Positions 52,787 through 62,841 of a stretch of DNA of 64,000 bases are shown one piece after another (position 1 is the stretch's first letter; each line of letters opens with the position of its first letter). The stretch comes from Rhodospirillaceae bacterium. GTDB lineage: Bacteria; Pseudomonadota; Alphaproteobacteria; JAEUKQ01. The stretch is taken from contig JADKIX010000011.1 in the NCBI GenBank assembly GCA_016722635.1, positions 124,001-188,000 on the forward strand, given 5' to 3'. The notes below the pieces were generated by a model. That model saw only the letters and a list, made by a program, of their open reading frames with translations, was not told the DNA's origin and made no database searches. The translations under genes were made by a program, and so were the position numbers.

Positions 52787-54541
52787 ATGACAAAAAAAAA
52801 TAAATCTTCTGCCCTAACAATCGGACACTCGAAGAACCTGATATCCAGCGCGTTTAAAATATTTTGGAAATCCGGTTGGAAACGGGTTCTCGCTATCACA
52901 ATATGCCTGGTCATCGGCAATATTGTGGGGGGGTTCGGGATTGCCAGCTTAATTCCAGCTTTCAACGCTTTGGATTACCAAGGCAGCAATTCAAATCCCT
53001 CCAATGCCCATGAAATGGTTCAGGGAATTTTTGAATTTTTAGGAATTCCTCTTGAAATATCTTATATCCTGGGCATTTTTATCATTGCCACTTTCATAAA
53101 AGCAATTTTGTCCTGCATTTCTACGAGTTATTTGGGACAAGCTGTCGCGGCGCTATCCACCAAATGGCGTTTGGCTTTATCTTTAGGAATCCAACAAGCA
53201 CGTTGGCAATATTACAATATTCGCCCCTTAAATGTGGTCGTAGCAGCTCTTGATAAAGATACAGAACGAGCCGGGGCAGCTTATCGGGTTTCGGTAGAGT
53301 TTTTTGGTTTTATCCTACAGTTCTTGGCTTATTTTTGTATTGTTATGCTTATTTCTTGGCAAGTGGCGTTGATGTCTTTAGGCATAGGCTTACTGATTTC
53401 CTTGGTTTTAAACAAATTTGTGCGCATGAGCAGGAAACTTAGCGCCAAACAAAATGCAACCAATATCCGCATGGGTCGGGAAATGACCAATTTCTTACTG
53501 AACATTAAACCCCTCAAAGCCATGCAACGGCACGCACATTTCAGCCATTTATTTGCAAAAACCATTGTCCGTATCAACAAGGGATTGCGTAAAATCATCT
53601 TGCTCAAGGAATTACGCAGAACGCTGCAAGAGCCTATGACCGCCTTATTCTTAGCAATTTTCTTTTATATTTCTTTGGCCGTCTGGCAAACCTCTGTCGC
53701 TGAAACGATCATCATGGGGCTGCTCATGGAATCCGTTATCAGCGCGATCGGAAAAGCCCAGCAAGCGTTGCAATATTTTGCCAATTTAGAACCTTTTTAT
53801 ATCCACGTCCGCCAGTTAATGGCTGATTTGAAAAAAGAAAAAGAAGTATGGACTGGCGAAAAAATCCCGACTTTGGACCAAGTGATCAATTTTGAAAATG
53901 TTGTTTTTTCTTACAGCCGTCGCGCCAATGTTTTAAAAAATGTGTCGCTCGAAATCCCAACCGGTAAAATTACCACCTTAATCGGCACTTCAGGTTCAGG
54001 GAAAACAACCCTGATTGATCTGTTGTTAGGATTTTATTTGCCGCAGGAAGGCACAATAAAGATTGATCACGTTAATTTGCAAGACATCAATTTAGCTGCC
54101 TGGCGCCAATTAGTGGGATATGTCCCACAAGAAATTATTTTACTCAATGATACAATTTTAAAAAACCTAACATTGGCGGATCCAAGTTTAACCCTTCAAG
54201 ACGCTGAAGCGGCGCTGCAAGCAGCTGGGTTGAAAACCCTACTGGATTCTTTGCCGGACGGCTTGGACACGATTGTCGGTGAACGGGGGGGGTTATTATC
54301 GGGTGGGCAACGCCAACGGATGGCTATTGCCCGGGCCCTGATCCATCACCCCAAATTATTAATTTTGGATGAAGCCACCAGCGCCCTTGATCCCCAAACG
54401 GAGCAAGAAATTTATCAGCATATCGCCTCCCTTACCCCTCATTTGACCATTATCGCCATTTCCCACCAACCTTTATGGAAAGAAAAAGCGGCCAAGGTCT
54501 ATGAGTTGACTCGTGGACACGCCAATTTGGTCAAAGGGTAA
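52787..54541 (+). CDS. ABC exporter (MsbA/lipid-A-type half transporter)
   Basis: A 584-residue permease-ATPase half transporter that would work as a homodimer. Six membrane segments fill residues 30-330. The ATPase has Walker A GTSGSGKTT (about 402-410), signature LLSGGQRQR, Walker B LLILDEATSALD and the H-loop ISHQ. Fold and domain order fit MsbA-like lipid flippases or drug/peptide exporters; the sequence does not decide. It stands alone. A G8 run (54285-54292) encodes Arg-Gly-Gly just before the signature. Confidence 0.82.
   Translation: MTKKNKSSALTIGHSKNLISSAFKIFWKSGWKRVLAITICLVIGNIVGGFGIASLIPAFNALDYQGSNSNPSNAHEMVQGIFEFLGIPLEISYILGIFIIATFIKAILSCISTSYLGQAVAALSTKWRLALSLGIQQARWQYYNIRPLNVVVAALDKDTERAGAAYRVSVEFFGFILQFLAYFCIVMLISWQVALMSLGIGLLISLVLNKFVRMSRKLSAKQNATNIRMGREMTNFLLNIKPLKAMQRHAHFSHLFAKTIVRINKGLRKIILLKELRRTLQEPMTALFLAIFFYISLAVWQTSVAETIIMGLLMESVISAIGKAQQALQYFANLEPFYIHVRQLMADLKKEKEVWTGEKIPTLDQVINFENVVFSYSRRANVLKNVSLEIPTGKITTLIGTSGSGKTTLIDLLLGFYLPQEGTIKIDHVNLQDINLAAWRQLVGYVPQEIILLNDTILKNLTLADPSLTLQDAEAALQAAGLKTLLDSLPDGLDTIVGERGGLLSGGQRQRMAIARALIHHPKLLILDEATSALDPQTEQEIYQHIASLTPHLTIIAISHQPLWKEKAAKVYELTRGHANLVKG
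54285..54292 (+). repeat. Poly-G (G8) tract next to the ABC signature
   Basis: Eight G bases encode Arg-Gly-Gly immediately before LLSGGQ. A one-base change would remove the signature and everything after it. Confidence 0.88.
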
Positions 54542-54969
54542 TAATCTTGATCAACAATGATCTGCAATCTTGGCGCTAACACACAGAAGGTACAAAAATT
54601 TACAGCGCTTTTAAATTTAAGCTAGAATTTTACTTGAAAAGCCAGCTTATTTCTTTCGTTGCCAGTGCCATCCCCATGGCTGGTCAGATTTTTTCCAAGC
54701 AATAACGCAAAAATTGTAACAACCGCTAAAGCATCCTAGAATCTGATCTGATCCAAATTTAATAGCCAAATAACACCCGCCACATATATGACAATAAGAA
54801 CCAATCAACAAAGCCATCCCTGCCAACTCACCGGATATGCTCCCAAGCCATGGGTTTTAACCTTAACCAAGGTTTCTGATTGCTTACGATTGGCATCATT
54901 ACCTCCATAAAGTTCATTGTGTTATAAAATAAATCAGTCTAAATGCTATAGTTAACCTTTATTAAGCTT
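54542..54969. other. 428-base region between convergent ABC exporter and ALDH7 genes
   Basis: No coding frame was recognised. It contains the hairpin and T-run listed at 54662-54694; the rest is AT-rich sequence without visible repeats. Confidence 0.45.
54662..54694 (+). terminator. Possible rho-independent terminator of the ABC exporter
   Basis: GCCAT (54667-54671) pairs with ATGGC (54676-54680) across a CCCC loop, and CCA/TGG extends the stem past a two-base bulge. A run of six T follows at 54689-54694. It lies 120 bases after the stop codon, so the assignment is tentative. Confidence 0.35.
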
Positions 54970-56472
54970 CTAGGCCAGGTTAAATTGTATCCCTTGCGCT
55001 AACGGTAAGTCGTTGGAATAATTAATCGTATTGGTTGCTCGCCGCATATAATTTCGCCAACTGTCAGACCCAGATTCACGGCCACCGCCAGTCTCCTTCT
55101 CACCCCCAAATGCCCCTCCTATCTCTGCCCCGCTAGGGCCGATATTGACATTGGCAATCCCGCAATCGCTTCCCTGGGCCGATAAAAAGCGTTCCGCTTG
55201 CCGGATATCATTCGTGAAAATACAAGAAGAAAGGCCTTGAGGGACGTCATTATGGATGGCAATCGCGTCGTCGAAGTTTTGATAAGGCAATATGTAAAGA
55301 ATAGGCGCAAAGGTTTCATGCCGAACAATATCTGTTTGTTTAAGCATTTCCACCAAGGCAGGTTTCACATAATAGGCTTGCGGATATTCTTTTTCATATA
55401 AGCGTTCGCCACCCCAAACCTTGCCACCGTCTTTCTTGGCTTGTTCCAGCGCCCGTTGCATCCCCTGGAATGCTTGTTGGTCAATCATGGGGCCTACCAG
55501 TACTTTCTCTGTAACCGGGTTACCAACCGGGATTTGTTGATATAGGGATTTTAATTTGCTGAGGACCGTAGGCATCATGGCTTGATCGACAATTAAGCGA
55601 CGAAGGCTGGTACAGCGCTGGCCAGCCGTTCCAACCGCACTGAACAAAATGGCACGCATGGCTAAATTCAGATCAGCGGAAGAGGTTAGGATCATGCCGT
55701 TGTTTCCGCCAAGTTCCAGCAATAAGCGCCCAAACCTGCCAGCCACTTTGGGCGCTATGGCTTTTCCCATGCGGGTGCTGCCGGTGGCACTTACCAATGC
55801 AACCTGAGGATGATCAACCAATATTTCCCCAACTTTGGCATCACCCATCAATAGTTGCGATAGATGCGGAATTTGTGGTTGGAATTTTTTGATCGTCCGT
55901 TCCCATAATCTTTGACAGGCCAAAGCGGTCAAAGGCGTTTTTTCCGATGGCTTCCACACAACACTGTTACCGCAGACAATCGCCAATGCAAAATTCCAAG
56001 CCCATACCGCCGCTGGAAAATTAAAAGCGCTGATAACGCCAACAATCCCTAAGGGATGCCAGGTTTCCATCATCCGGTGTCCAGGCCTTTCTGACGCGAT
56101 CGTCAACCCGTACAATTGCCGGGATAAACCTGTTGCAAAATCACAAATATCAATCATTTCTTGCACTTCCCCACGACCTTCTTCCAAGATCTTACCCGTT
56201 TCCATCGTGATCAATCGTCCAAGAATTTCTTTTGAATTCTTTAATTCTTGCCCAAAAAGCTGGATTAATTCACCCCTTTTCGGCGCAGGCAGTTGCCGGC
56301 ACGCCTGAAAAGCAATTTGGGCATTCTTAATAATCTGCGATGCTTGTTCAGCCGTATGAGGAGTTACACGTCCCATGAGTTGCCCATCGATAGGTGAGTG
56401 TACCAATAGGATACCGGTTGATAATTCGGCAGGATCAATTCCCAGTTTTGCTAACATTTCCTGTAAACGCAT
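54970..56472 (-). CDS. ALDH7-family semialdehyde dehydrogenase (AmaB/antiquitin-like)
   Basis: A 500-residue NAD-dependent aldehyde dehydrogenase. The catalytic Cys is in VGTAGQRCTS; the general-base region is LLELGGNNG. The C-terminal stretch GGAFGGEKETGGGRESGSD is the marker of ALDH7, whose members oxidise alpha-aminoadipate semialdehyde (piperideine-6-carboxylate) in lysine breakdown. No other lysine-catabolic gene is present, so the substrate is inferred from family only. It lies 86 bases downstream of the MFS gene on the same strand. Confidence 0.88.
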   Translation of the reverse strand: MRLQEMLAKLGIDPAELSTGILLVHSPIDGQLMGRVTPHTAEQASQIIKNAQIAFQACRQLPAPKRGELIQLFGQELKNSKEILGRLITMETGKILEEGRGEVQEMIDICDFATGLSRQLYGLTIASERPGHRMMETWHPLGIVGVISAFNFPAAVWAWNFALAIVCGNSVVWKPSEKTPLTALACQRLWERTIKKFQPQIPHLSQLLMGDAKVGEILVDHPQVALVSATGSTRMGKAIAPKVAGRFGRLLLELGGNNGMILTSSADLNLAMRAILFSAVGTAGQRCTSLRRLIVDQAMMPTVLSKLKSLYQQIPVGNPVTEKVLVGPMIDQQAFQGMQRALEQAKKDGGKVWGGERLYEKEYPQAYYVKPALVEMLKQTDIVRHETFAPILYILPYQNFDDAIAIHNDVPQGLSSCIFTNDIRQAERFLSAQGSDCGIANVNIGPSGAEIGGAFGGEKETGGGRESGSDSWRNYMRRATNTINYSNDLPLAQGIQFNLA

Positions 56473-56558
56473 GATGATGTATTGCCCTATATTAAAAGGT
56501 TAAGAATCTACCCGCAATTTTTTGTTTACCATGACGATCCCATATTAGGCAAGCACGA

Positions 56559-57848
56559 CTAATGTTCCATGATCGCCACGGGATCCGGCGCCGCAGAAGC
56601 TGCAGCTGCCAATGCCCGCTGTTGGCTGACCTTTTTTTCAACAGACCACATGATAAAAGGCAACAACAGGCTAAGGACGATAGCAATGGTTGTTACCTTG
56701 TCCATTCCAACGAAATGACCTTGGTCATCATTGCTCAAAATCATCGATGAAAAGAAGGCACCGCATGCTCCTGCCAAATGCTGGACAGCGGAAACAAGTG
56801 ACAGATATCCCGCCCGGTCACGGGCTGGAGTTATCTTGGATAAAATCGTTCCGTTACTGACCATTCGCGCAGAACTAAAAAGCATAAACAGTGGAAATAA
56901 CACTAAAACCGGCAAGGCCAGGAAGGTATAATTAATGAAACACAAATATAAAACAACAGCTATACATAGTGTGGTGATCGACGTGACAGATGTTGAACCG
57001 AACCTATCCACCATGCGGCCCGCAATTCCCATGCTGATAAAACTTAATCCACCCCCAATTAAATATAATAAACTCATATATTCCCGTGGAAACGAAATGT
57101 TATGCTGCACATAGGTGGCAATGTTGGGAATGATCATAAACATCGTCAACATCGTGAACAAAGCGATGCCAAGGCCGCCTAATGCCCCTGGATATTTTAA
57201 CACATTCAAAATATTCCAGAAAGCTTTGCTCACTTTAAATGATGTTGGCATTGTCTTATCCATATGTGCCCTTTGTGGGGGCAGAAGAGATATCACCCCA
57301 AGAACAATGGTTGCCCCCAATCCTGCCACCGCGAAAAAAGGGATACGCCAACTACCCAACAACGCTAGTTCCAGCCCGATTGGTACCCCTAAAATGGAGG
57401 CTATGGAAAAAGAACCCATTACCACACCTAAAGCCCGGCCACGCCGGCTTTCATGGACATTGTCAGCCACACAGGAAATGGCCAAAGCAGCCGCAGGTCC
57501 ACCAAAAAAACCTGCACAAACCCTAGTAACAACTAATTGCCATAAATTTTCGGTCAGCCCGCCAAGCGCCGTGGTTGTCACCAATCCCAGTAAAGCCACC
57601 GATAAAGCCCGGCGACGATCAAAACGGTCCAAAAACAGGCTAGTGACCAACCCTGCAATACAAGCAGCCGCCGTATAACTACCACCTAAATAACCGATAT
57701 GGCTGCTGGAAAATATCATCGCTTTAGCAATATCTTCGCCCAGCGGCATCACCATCATAAAATCTAAAATATTTACAAATTGTACTGCTGCCATCAGCAG
57801 GACGATTTTCCACTCCACATTTGTTAACCGACTTTTATTGCCTGCCAC
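56559..57848 (-). CDS. Major facilitator superfamily transporter
   Basis: A 429-residue carrier with 12 predicted membrane segments. The loop 2-3 motif is the degenerate LFLDRFDRRRAL (about 71-82), and RVCAGFFGGPAAA in helix 4 resembles drug/arabinose-efflux (DHA1) members. The substrate is unknown. Start GTG 57848 with AGGAGAG five bases upstream. It may be co-transcribed with the ALDH7 gene. Confidence 0.85.
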   Translation of the reverse strand: MAGNKSRLTNVEWKIVLLMAAVQFVNILDFMMVMPLGEDIAKAMIFSSSHIGYLGGSYTAAACIAGLVTSLFLDRFDRRRALSVALLGLVTTTALGGLTENLWQLVVTRVCAGFFGGPAAALAISCVADNVHESRRGRALGVVMGSFSIASILGVPIGLELALLGSWRIPFFAVAGLGATIVLGVISLLPPQRAHMDKTMPTSFKVSKAFWNILNVLKYPGALGGLGIALFTMLTMFMIIPNIATYVQHNISFPREYMSLLYLIGGGLSFISMGIAGRMVDRFGSTSVTSITTLCIAVVLYLCFINYTFLALPVLVLFPLFMLFSSARMVSNGTILSKITPARDRAGYLSLVSAVQHLAGACGAFFSSMILSNDDQGHFVGMDKVTTIAIVLSLLLPFIMWSVEKKVSQQRALAAAASAAPDPVAIMEH

Positions 57849-57991
57849 CCAACTCTCCTATCCGTTGTTATCTTCACCATTTCCCTCACCCTCGATAAAA
57901 CACGATTTTTGCCGCCTATACTTATGGGTGCATGAAGAATAACTATTTCCCTGTAGCCCCCTTACAAGCCATCCAGATTCTATCGCGTGTG

Positions 57992-59461
57992 TTACTGGAA
58001 AGCTGTTTCTGAAAAACTACGTAACTTCCTGCTATGAAGGCTTTCTAGGCCCAAATCAGCCAGTAGTTCCATGGTATGGATGCCAATTTTCAGATGTTGG
58101 GAAACTTGTTGGGTATAAAAAGCACTCGCCATCCCCGGCAACTTCATTTCTCCATGAAGAGGTTTATCAGAAACACATAATAACGTTCCATAAGGAACCC
58201 GGAAGCGGAAGCCGTTGGCTGCAATCGTTGCACTTTCCATGTCCAAGGCAATCGCACGGCTTTGACTAAAACGCTGCATTTGTTCATGTTGGGGACGAAT
58301 TTCCCAATTTCTGTCCGCAACCGTCGCAACCGTACCAGTACGCATAATCTTTTTCAATTCATAGCCACGCAACCCGGTGATGGATCCAACGGCCTGCTGC
58401 AAAGCAACTTGGATTTCAGCGAGCGGTGGCAATGGTACCCAAGGTGGCAAATCCGCATCTAAAACATGATCCATCCGAACATAGCCATGAGCCAGTACGT
58501 AATCGCCCAAGCGCTGGCTGTTGCGTAACCCGGCACAATGGCCCAACATAATCCAAGCATGCGGACGCAACACCGCAATATGGTCGGTAATGGTTTTGGC
58601 ATTGGATGGCCCAACCCCTATATTAACCAATGTCAACCCCTGGTCGTTCGGAGCCACAAGGTGATAAGCTGGCATTTGCGGCATACGGGGCAATGGTTTG
58701 GGGGTATTTTGATCGGCAAAGCGACTATTGGCTTGCGTACGAATATCGCCAGGTTCAACGAAAGCGATATAGCGGCTTTTCCCCTGCCGCATTAATTCAT
58801 GACCATATTTGACAAATTCATCCACATAAAACTGATAATTGGTAAAAAGCACAAAATTTTGGAAATGTTCGCAAGAAGTGGCGGTATAATGTTTCAGCCG
58901 AAACAAGGAATAATCGACACGCGGTGCCGTAAACAAGGCTAACGGCTTGCTAAAATCTTCACCAACGGTGAAAGTACCATTGGCTATGTTATCGTTCATG
59001 ACGGCTAAATCCGGAACGTCAAAAATCTCCCGCAGCAATTGCAAGCTTTCAACCGGCAAGCCTTTCTCTAGATGGATGCCTTCCTCAAAAGCAAAATGGA
59101 TGGGAATGGGCGTAGTGCTGACGCCAATTTCCAATGGTAGTCCATGGTTGCGGAGTAACAGCGACATTTGGTGATGCAAATATCTTTTAAACAATTGCGG
59201 ACGCGTTAACGTGGTATAATAGACCCCAGGGTTATAAACAAACCCGTAGCTTAAACGGGTGTCATGTTGGGCAAAATGTTCATTGCGCAACCGCACATAG
59301 GGATAATAGGCGCGGTGGCGTTCCTTAAGTCCCTTAGTTGAAAATTTTCTAAAAGCATCGCGTAAAAAATTGGTGTGCTGTTCATAAATATTCAATATAT
59401 GTTCCAATGCTTTGTCGGCATCATTGGCAAAGATTGGGGATATTTTCTCCGGTTCTATCAT
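57992..59461 (-). CDS. amn: AMP nucleosidase
   Basis: A 489-residue enzyme cleaving AMP to adenine and ribose-5-phosphate. The N-terminal AMP-nucleosidase domain (YPYVRLRNEHF, SYGFVYNPGVYYTTLTRP) precedes a phosphorylase-like catalytic domain (NIGVGPSNAKT, MLGHCAGLRNSQ, ALDMESATIAANGFR). With apt at 27797 it would interconvert AMP and adenine. Length and both domains match the E. coli enzyme. Confidence 0.94.
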   Translation of the reverse strand: MIEPEKISPIFANDADKALEHILNIYEQHTNFLRDAFRKFSTKGLKERHRAYYPYVRLRNEHFAQHDTRLSYGFVYNPGVYYTTLTRPQLFKRYLHHQMSLLLRNHGLPLEIGVSTTPIPIHFAFEEGIHLEKGLPVESLQLLREIFDVPDLAVMNDNIANGTFTVGEDFSKPLALFTAPRVDYSLFRLKHYTATSCEHFQNFVLFTNYQFYVDEFVKYGHELMRQGKSRYIAFVEPGDIRTQANSRFADQNTPKPLPRMPQMPAYHLVAPNDQGLTLVNIGVGPSNAKTITDHIAVLRPHAWIMLGHCAGLRNSQRLGDYVLAHGYVRMDHVLDADLPPWVPLPPLAEIQVALQQAVGSITGLRGYELKKIMRTGTVATVADRNWEIRPQHEQMQRFSQSRAIALDMESATIAANGFRFRVPYGTLLCVSDKPLHGEMKLPGMASAFYTQQVSQHLKIGIHTMELLADLGLESLHSRKLRSFSETAFQ

Positions 59462-59502
59462 TCATGTCCCTTAAAACGTAATAATAAATTGAGCCAGCAC
59501 CT

Positions 59503-62310
59503 TTAGCTGATTAACCGACGCCACCAACCTTTGCGCTGCTTTTCTGCAGTTGCCGGGTTATTGGATGCCTCAGCATCCGGCCCTTGTTTTTGCCTGTTTT
59601 GGGAATGACGGTTGCCATCACTTTCTTTGTCTGAAAACAATGGGGGTGATGATACCGATGATTCCCGAGCGGTATAAACCGGTGTTGATTGTTCCCTGTC
59701 TGGCGTTTTCGTCTGGATGTCTTGCCCTGCCCTGCCATCGGAGGAGTAAAGAACTTTCATCACTTCCTCTTTTTTCGGCGGTATTATCGGCTGCGGGTTA
59801 GTTAACACCGCCGATTCGCCTACATTTTCGGGTGAAATAGCGGATGAAGTTTGGTCAATTTGTGCCTGATTCCGGGGTGGACGAGGGAAAGGTCCCTGCC
59901 CGCGCTGTTTGTTTCGCGGATGACGCAGTTCGCCTTTTGGTTTATTGCCACGCCCATAATCGTTACGACGATCGCCCCTTCTGCGTTTTTCCTGAAAAAG
60001 CGAGTTTTCCCCTTCAGCAGGCGGGGTTTGTTCGGCAATTTTTTCATGAACCGATTCAGCTGATGCCACGTTTTCAAGATCAGGTAATTCGGTAGTTTCC
60101 ATTTTTTCTTGCAAGCCGCTTTCTGCGCTTGCTTTCACTTGGTGGTGACGTTCGCGTTGCTTGGGCTGTTCCTCTTCATTCTCCTCATCACCGCGAATAT
60201 GGGCAAAAATATCCTTCCCGGGCAATGTCTCTTGCTCAATAGCTGGGGCTGATACTTTAACGTTTTTCGGAATAACAACGATTTCGCCCAGATAATTGAT
60301 TTTAAAGTCAATCGGGGAAGCCTTTTCATCAATCATCCAGACAACCGCCAAATGATGGCGTTTCTCAATATCAGCCAATACATGACGCTTATAATTCAGG
60401 ATATAGGTAGCAACAACCGGAGCCACTACCACTTGGATCTCGAAGCCGGGTTTTTTAAAGCCGTCCGATTCAATTTGGCGTATAATATCAAGACAAATTG
60501 ATTCGGTTGAACGCAAGTGGCCGCTACCGCCACAGAAATGGCAAACCTGCGAATTACTCTCAAGCAAGCTAGGCCTCAAGCGCTGCCGGGACAATTCAAG
60601 CAAACCAAACGTACTGATCCGCCCGATTTGGATCCGGGCCCGATCAATCTTCATCGCATCCTTTAAACGCCGTTCGACCGCCTGGTTATTACTAGCGCTC
60701 TCCATGTCGATAAAATCAATGACGATCAACCCTGATAAGTCGCGCAAACGAATTTGACGGGCGATTTCATCCGCTGCCTCTAAATTGGTTTTTAAAGCCG
60801 TTTCCTCAATGTGGCGCTCCCGAGTGGCACGTCCTGAATTCACATCAATTGCCACTAAAGCTTCCGTGTGGTCAATGACGATATATCCACCGGAGCGCAA
60901 TTGCACCCGTGGATTCAACAAGGCCAATAATAGGCTTTCCACCTCATATTGCTGAAATAAGGGGATGGTTTCATTGCGATCTTGCTGGACGCGCCTAGCA
61001 TGGCTCGGTACCAATACCCGCATGAAAGCTTTCGCTGTTTTGTAGGCTTCGTCGCCGGAAACAATGATTTCCTCAATTTCCTTCGTATATAAATCCCGCA
61101 CCGCCCGCTTGATCAAATTCGCTTCTTCATAAACCAAACTAGGGGCAGAAGAATGGATGGTTAATTCACGTATTTCCCCCCACAACCTCGTTAGATATTC
61201 ACAATCACGCTTAATTTCTGATTTGGAACGCTCACTGCCAGCCGTGCGGATAATAACCGCCATTCCCTTGGGCATTTCGAGCTCATCAATAATGGCTTTT
61301 AACCTTTTGCGATCTGCAGCTGACGTGATCTTGCGGCTAACCCCCCCGCCACTTCTGCCGGAATTCGGCATTAATACGCAATAACGTCCCGCCAGAGAAA
61401 TATAGGTGGTAATAGCGGCCCCTTTATTGGCCTTTTCTTCCTTAGTCACCTGAATCAACATCACCTGGCGGCGTTTAATGACTTCTTGGATTTTATAGCG
61501 CCGCAATAAACGTTGATAAATTAACCGTCTATTTGCCTCAATTTCTTCTACCCCGCCGATAATTTCGACATCCGATGATTCGTCAGACGTGGTATTTGCC
61601 CCCTGAGCATTCTCGTCTTCAGCACGCAACTGCTCTGTAGATGTGTTTGATTCCGCTGACTGGTGTGCATGATGATCTGAAGCATCCAGGGATTCCAAAG
61701 CATTCACCGCAGATTCATTAGCAATTATCCCAGGCGTGGCTGATCCTTCATTATTCTTCGGCGTATCGTCCCCATATAGAATTTCTTGCGGATACCTAGA
61801 TACATTGCCTTCAACTGGATCCGGCGGAGTCTGAGAATTATTCGGATCTGATGCCAAAATTTCAGGTTGTTGGCTTAGGTCCTGCCCTTCTTGATTCATT
61901 TTTGCAATATCTTCGGGATGTTTTTGGTATTTTTCATCCGAAAGACTATTTTCAGAACCTATATCCTCACCCTGTTCACCCTTACCACCAGCAGCGACGG
62001 ACATAGAGGAGTCACTAAATCTTTCTGCCTCCAGCTCTTTTTCTAAGGCAATCTTATCTTCAATCGGGATACGGTAATAATCGGGATGTATTTCACTAAA
62101 GGGTAAAAAACCGTGGCGATTACCGCCATATTCAACGAAGGCTGCCTGCAGCGATGGTTCTATACGGACAATCTTGGCAAGATAAATATTACCTTTAACA
62201 AGTTTTTTATGCGTCGTTTCGACATCAAAGTCTTCTAGTTTTTTTCCATCAAGAACAACGACCCGTGTTTCCTCCGGATGGGAGGCATCGATTAACATTT
62301 TTTTGCTCAT
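59503..62310 (-). CDS. rne: Ribonuclease E
   Basis: A 935-residue endoribonuclease that initiates mRNA decay and processes rRNA. The S1 domain near the N-terminus is interrupted by an acidic, low-complexity insertion (about 80-265), an alphaproteobacterial trait. Catalytic aspartates are in VAIDVNSGR and DFIDM; the zinc-link CHFCGG follows. The C-terminal third is disordered and Arg-rich (EKRRRGDRRNDYGRG), ending in KGWWRRLIS, whose GWW (928-930) matches the PNPase-docking motif known from Caulobacter. Divergent from amiC, as in related genomes. Confidence 0.95.
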   Translation of the reverse strand: MSKKMLIDASHPEETRVVVLDGKKLEDFDVETTHKKLVKGNIYLAKIVRIEPSLQAAFVEYGGNRHGFLPFSEIHPDYYRIPIEDKIALEKELEAERFSDSSMSVAAGGKGEQGEDIGSENSLSDEKYQKHPEDIAKMNQEGQDLSQQPEILASDPNNSQTPPDPVEGNVSRYPQEILYGDDTPKNNEGSATPGIIANESAVNALESLDASDHHAHQSAESNTSTEQLRAEDENAQGANTTSDESSDVEIIGGVEEIEANRRLIYQRLLRRYKIQEVIKRRQVMLIQVTKEEKANKGAAITTYISLAGRYCVLMPNSGRSGGGVSRKITSAADRKRLKAIIDELEMPKGMAVIIRTAGSERSKSEIKRDCEYLTRLWGEIRELTIHSSAPSLVYEEANLIKRAVRDLYTKEIEEIIVSGDEAYKTAKAFMRVLVPSHARRVQQDRNETIPLFQQYEVESLLLALLNPRVQLRSGGYIVIDHTEALVAIDVNSGRATRERHIEETALKTNLEAADEIARQIRLRDLSGLIVIDFIDMESASNNQAVERRLKDAMKIDRARIQIGRISTFGLLELSRQRLRPSLLESNSQVCHFCGGSGHLRSTESICLDIIRQIESDGFKKPGFEIQVVVAPVVATYILNYKRHVLADIEKRHHLAVVWMIDEKASPIDFKINYLGEIVVIPKNVKVSAPAIEQETLPGKDIFAHIRGDEENEEEQPKQRERHHQVKASAESGLQEKMETTELPDLENVASAESVHEKIAEQTPPAEGENSLFQEKRRRGDRRNDYGRGNKPKGELRHPRNKQRGQGPFPRPPRNQAQIDQTSSAISPENVGESAVLTNPQPIIPPKKEEVMKVLYSSDGRAGQDIQTKTPDREQSTPVYTARESSVSSPPLFSDKESDGNRHSQNRQKQGPDAEASNNPATAEKQRKGWWRRLIS

Positions 62311-62841
62311 TTAATTCTTTTCCTTGACAACGGTAGCGCTTATCCTCCGTCAGCCATTTTAATGGGGACCGAAGCCTATAAGTTATGAGCGCTCGTGAAT
62401 GTAAGTGTTTTGTGTGTTGAGAGTACTGAAAGTCCGGTAAAAATCGGCTATTCCCTATGGTCAATAATAAACGGCTGATCGCGCCTGTACTTAAAAGGAA
62501 CCATCCAAGCAAAGCCTTTTTTCTGCCACATTTATCATGATAAAAATGGGAAGAAGTGGTTGGCTGAGCGGTAGGTAAACTTATTTTAAACATGCTAGGT
62601 AAATAATCGAGAATATTAATAAATACAACAATCGCAAATGGTGCCGGGCTTAAGGATCATCTTTTTTTTAAAAGATTTTATTCTTCGTTAGGAATACCTA
62701 TAAATCATTGATATAGCAAGTTCGATTTAAAAAAAATTACAAAAGTCCGTTTGCGATCTGTCCTAAATAGTGCTAGTTTGGCCAATATTTCAAGTCTTTT
62801 ATGGGTTGTTTGTATAAATGAGAAAGTTCGTTACTTAAAAA
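62311..62841. other. 531-base divergent region between rne and amiC
   Basis: This should include a long rne leader and both promoters. The stretch near 62640-62750 is AT-rich. No conserved RNA fold or clear -35/-10 pair was recognised by eye. Confidence 0.45.

Noticed and set aside
57115..57678. 187-codon plus-strand open frame
   Set aside because: It lies wholly opposite the MFS transporter gene, has a composition driven by reversed hydrophobic codons and no family resemblance.
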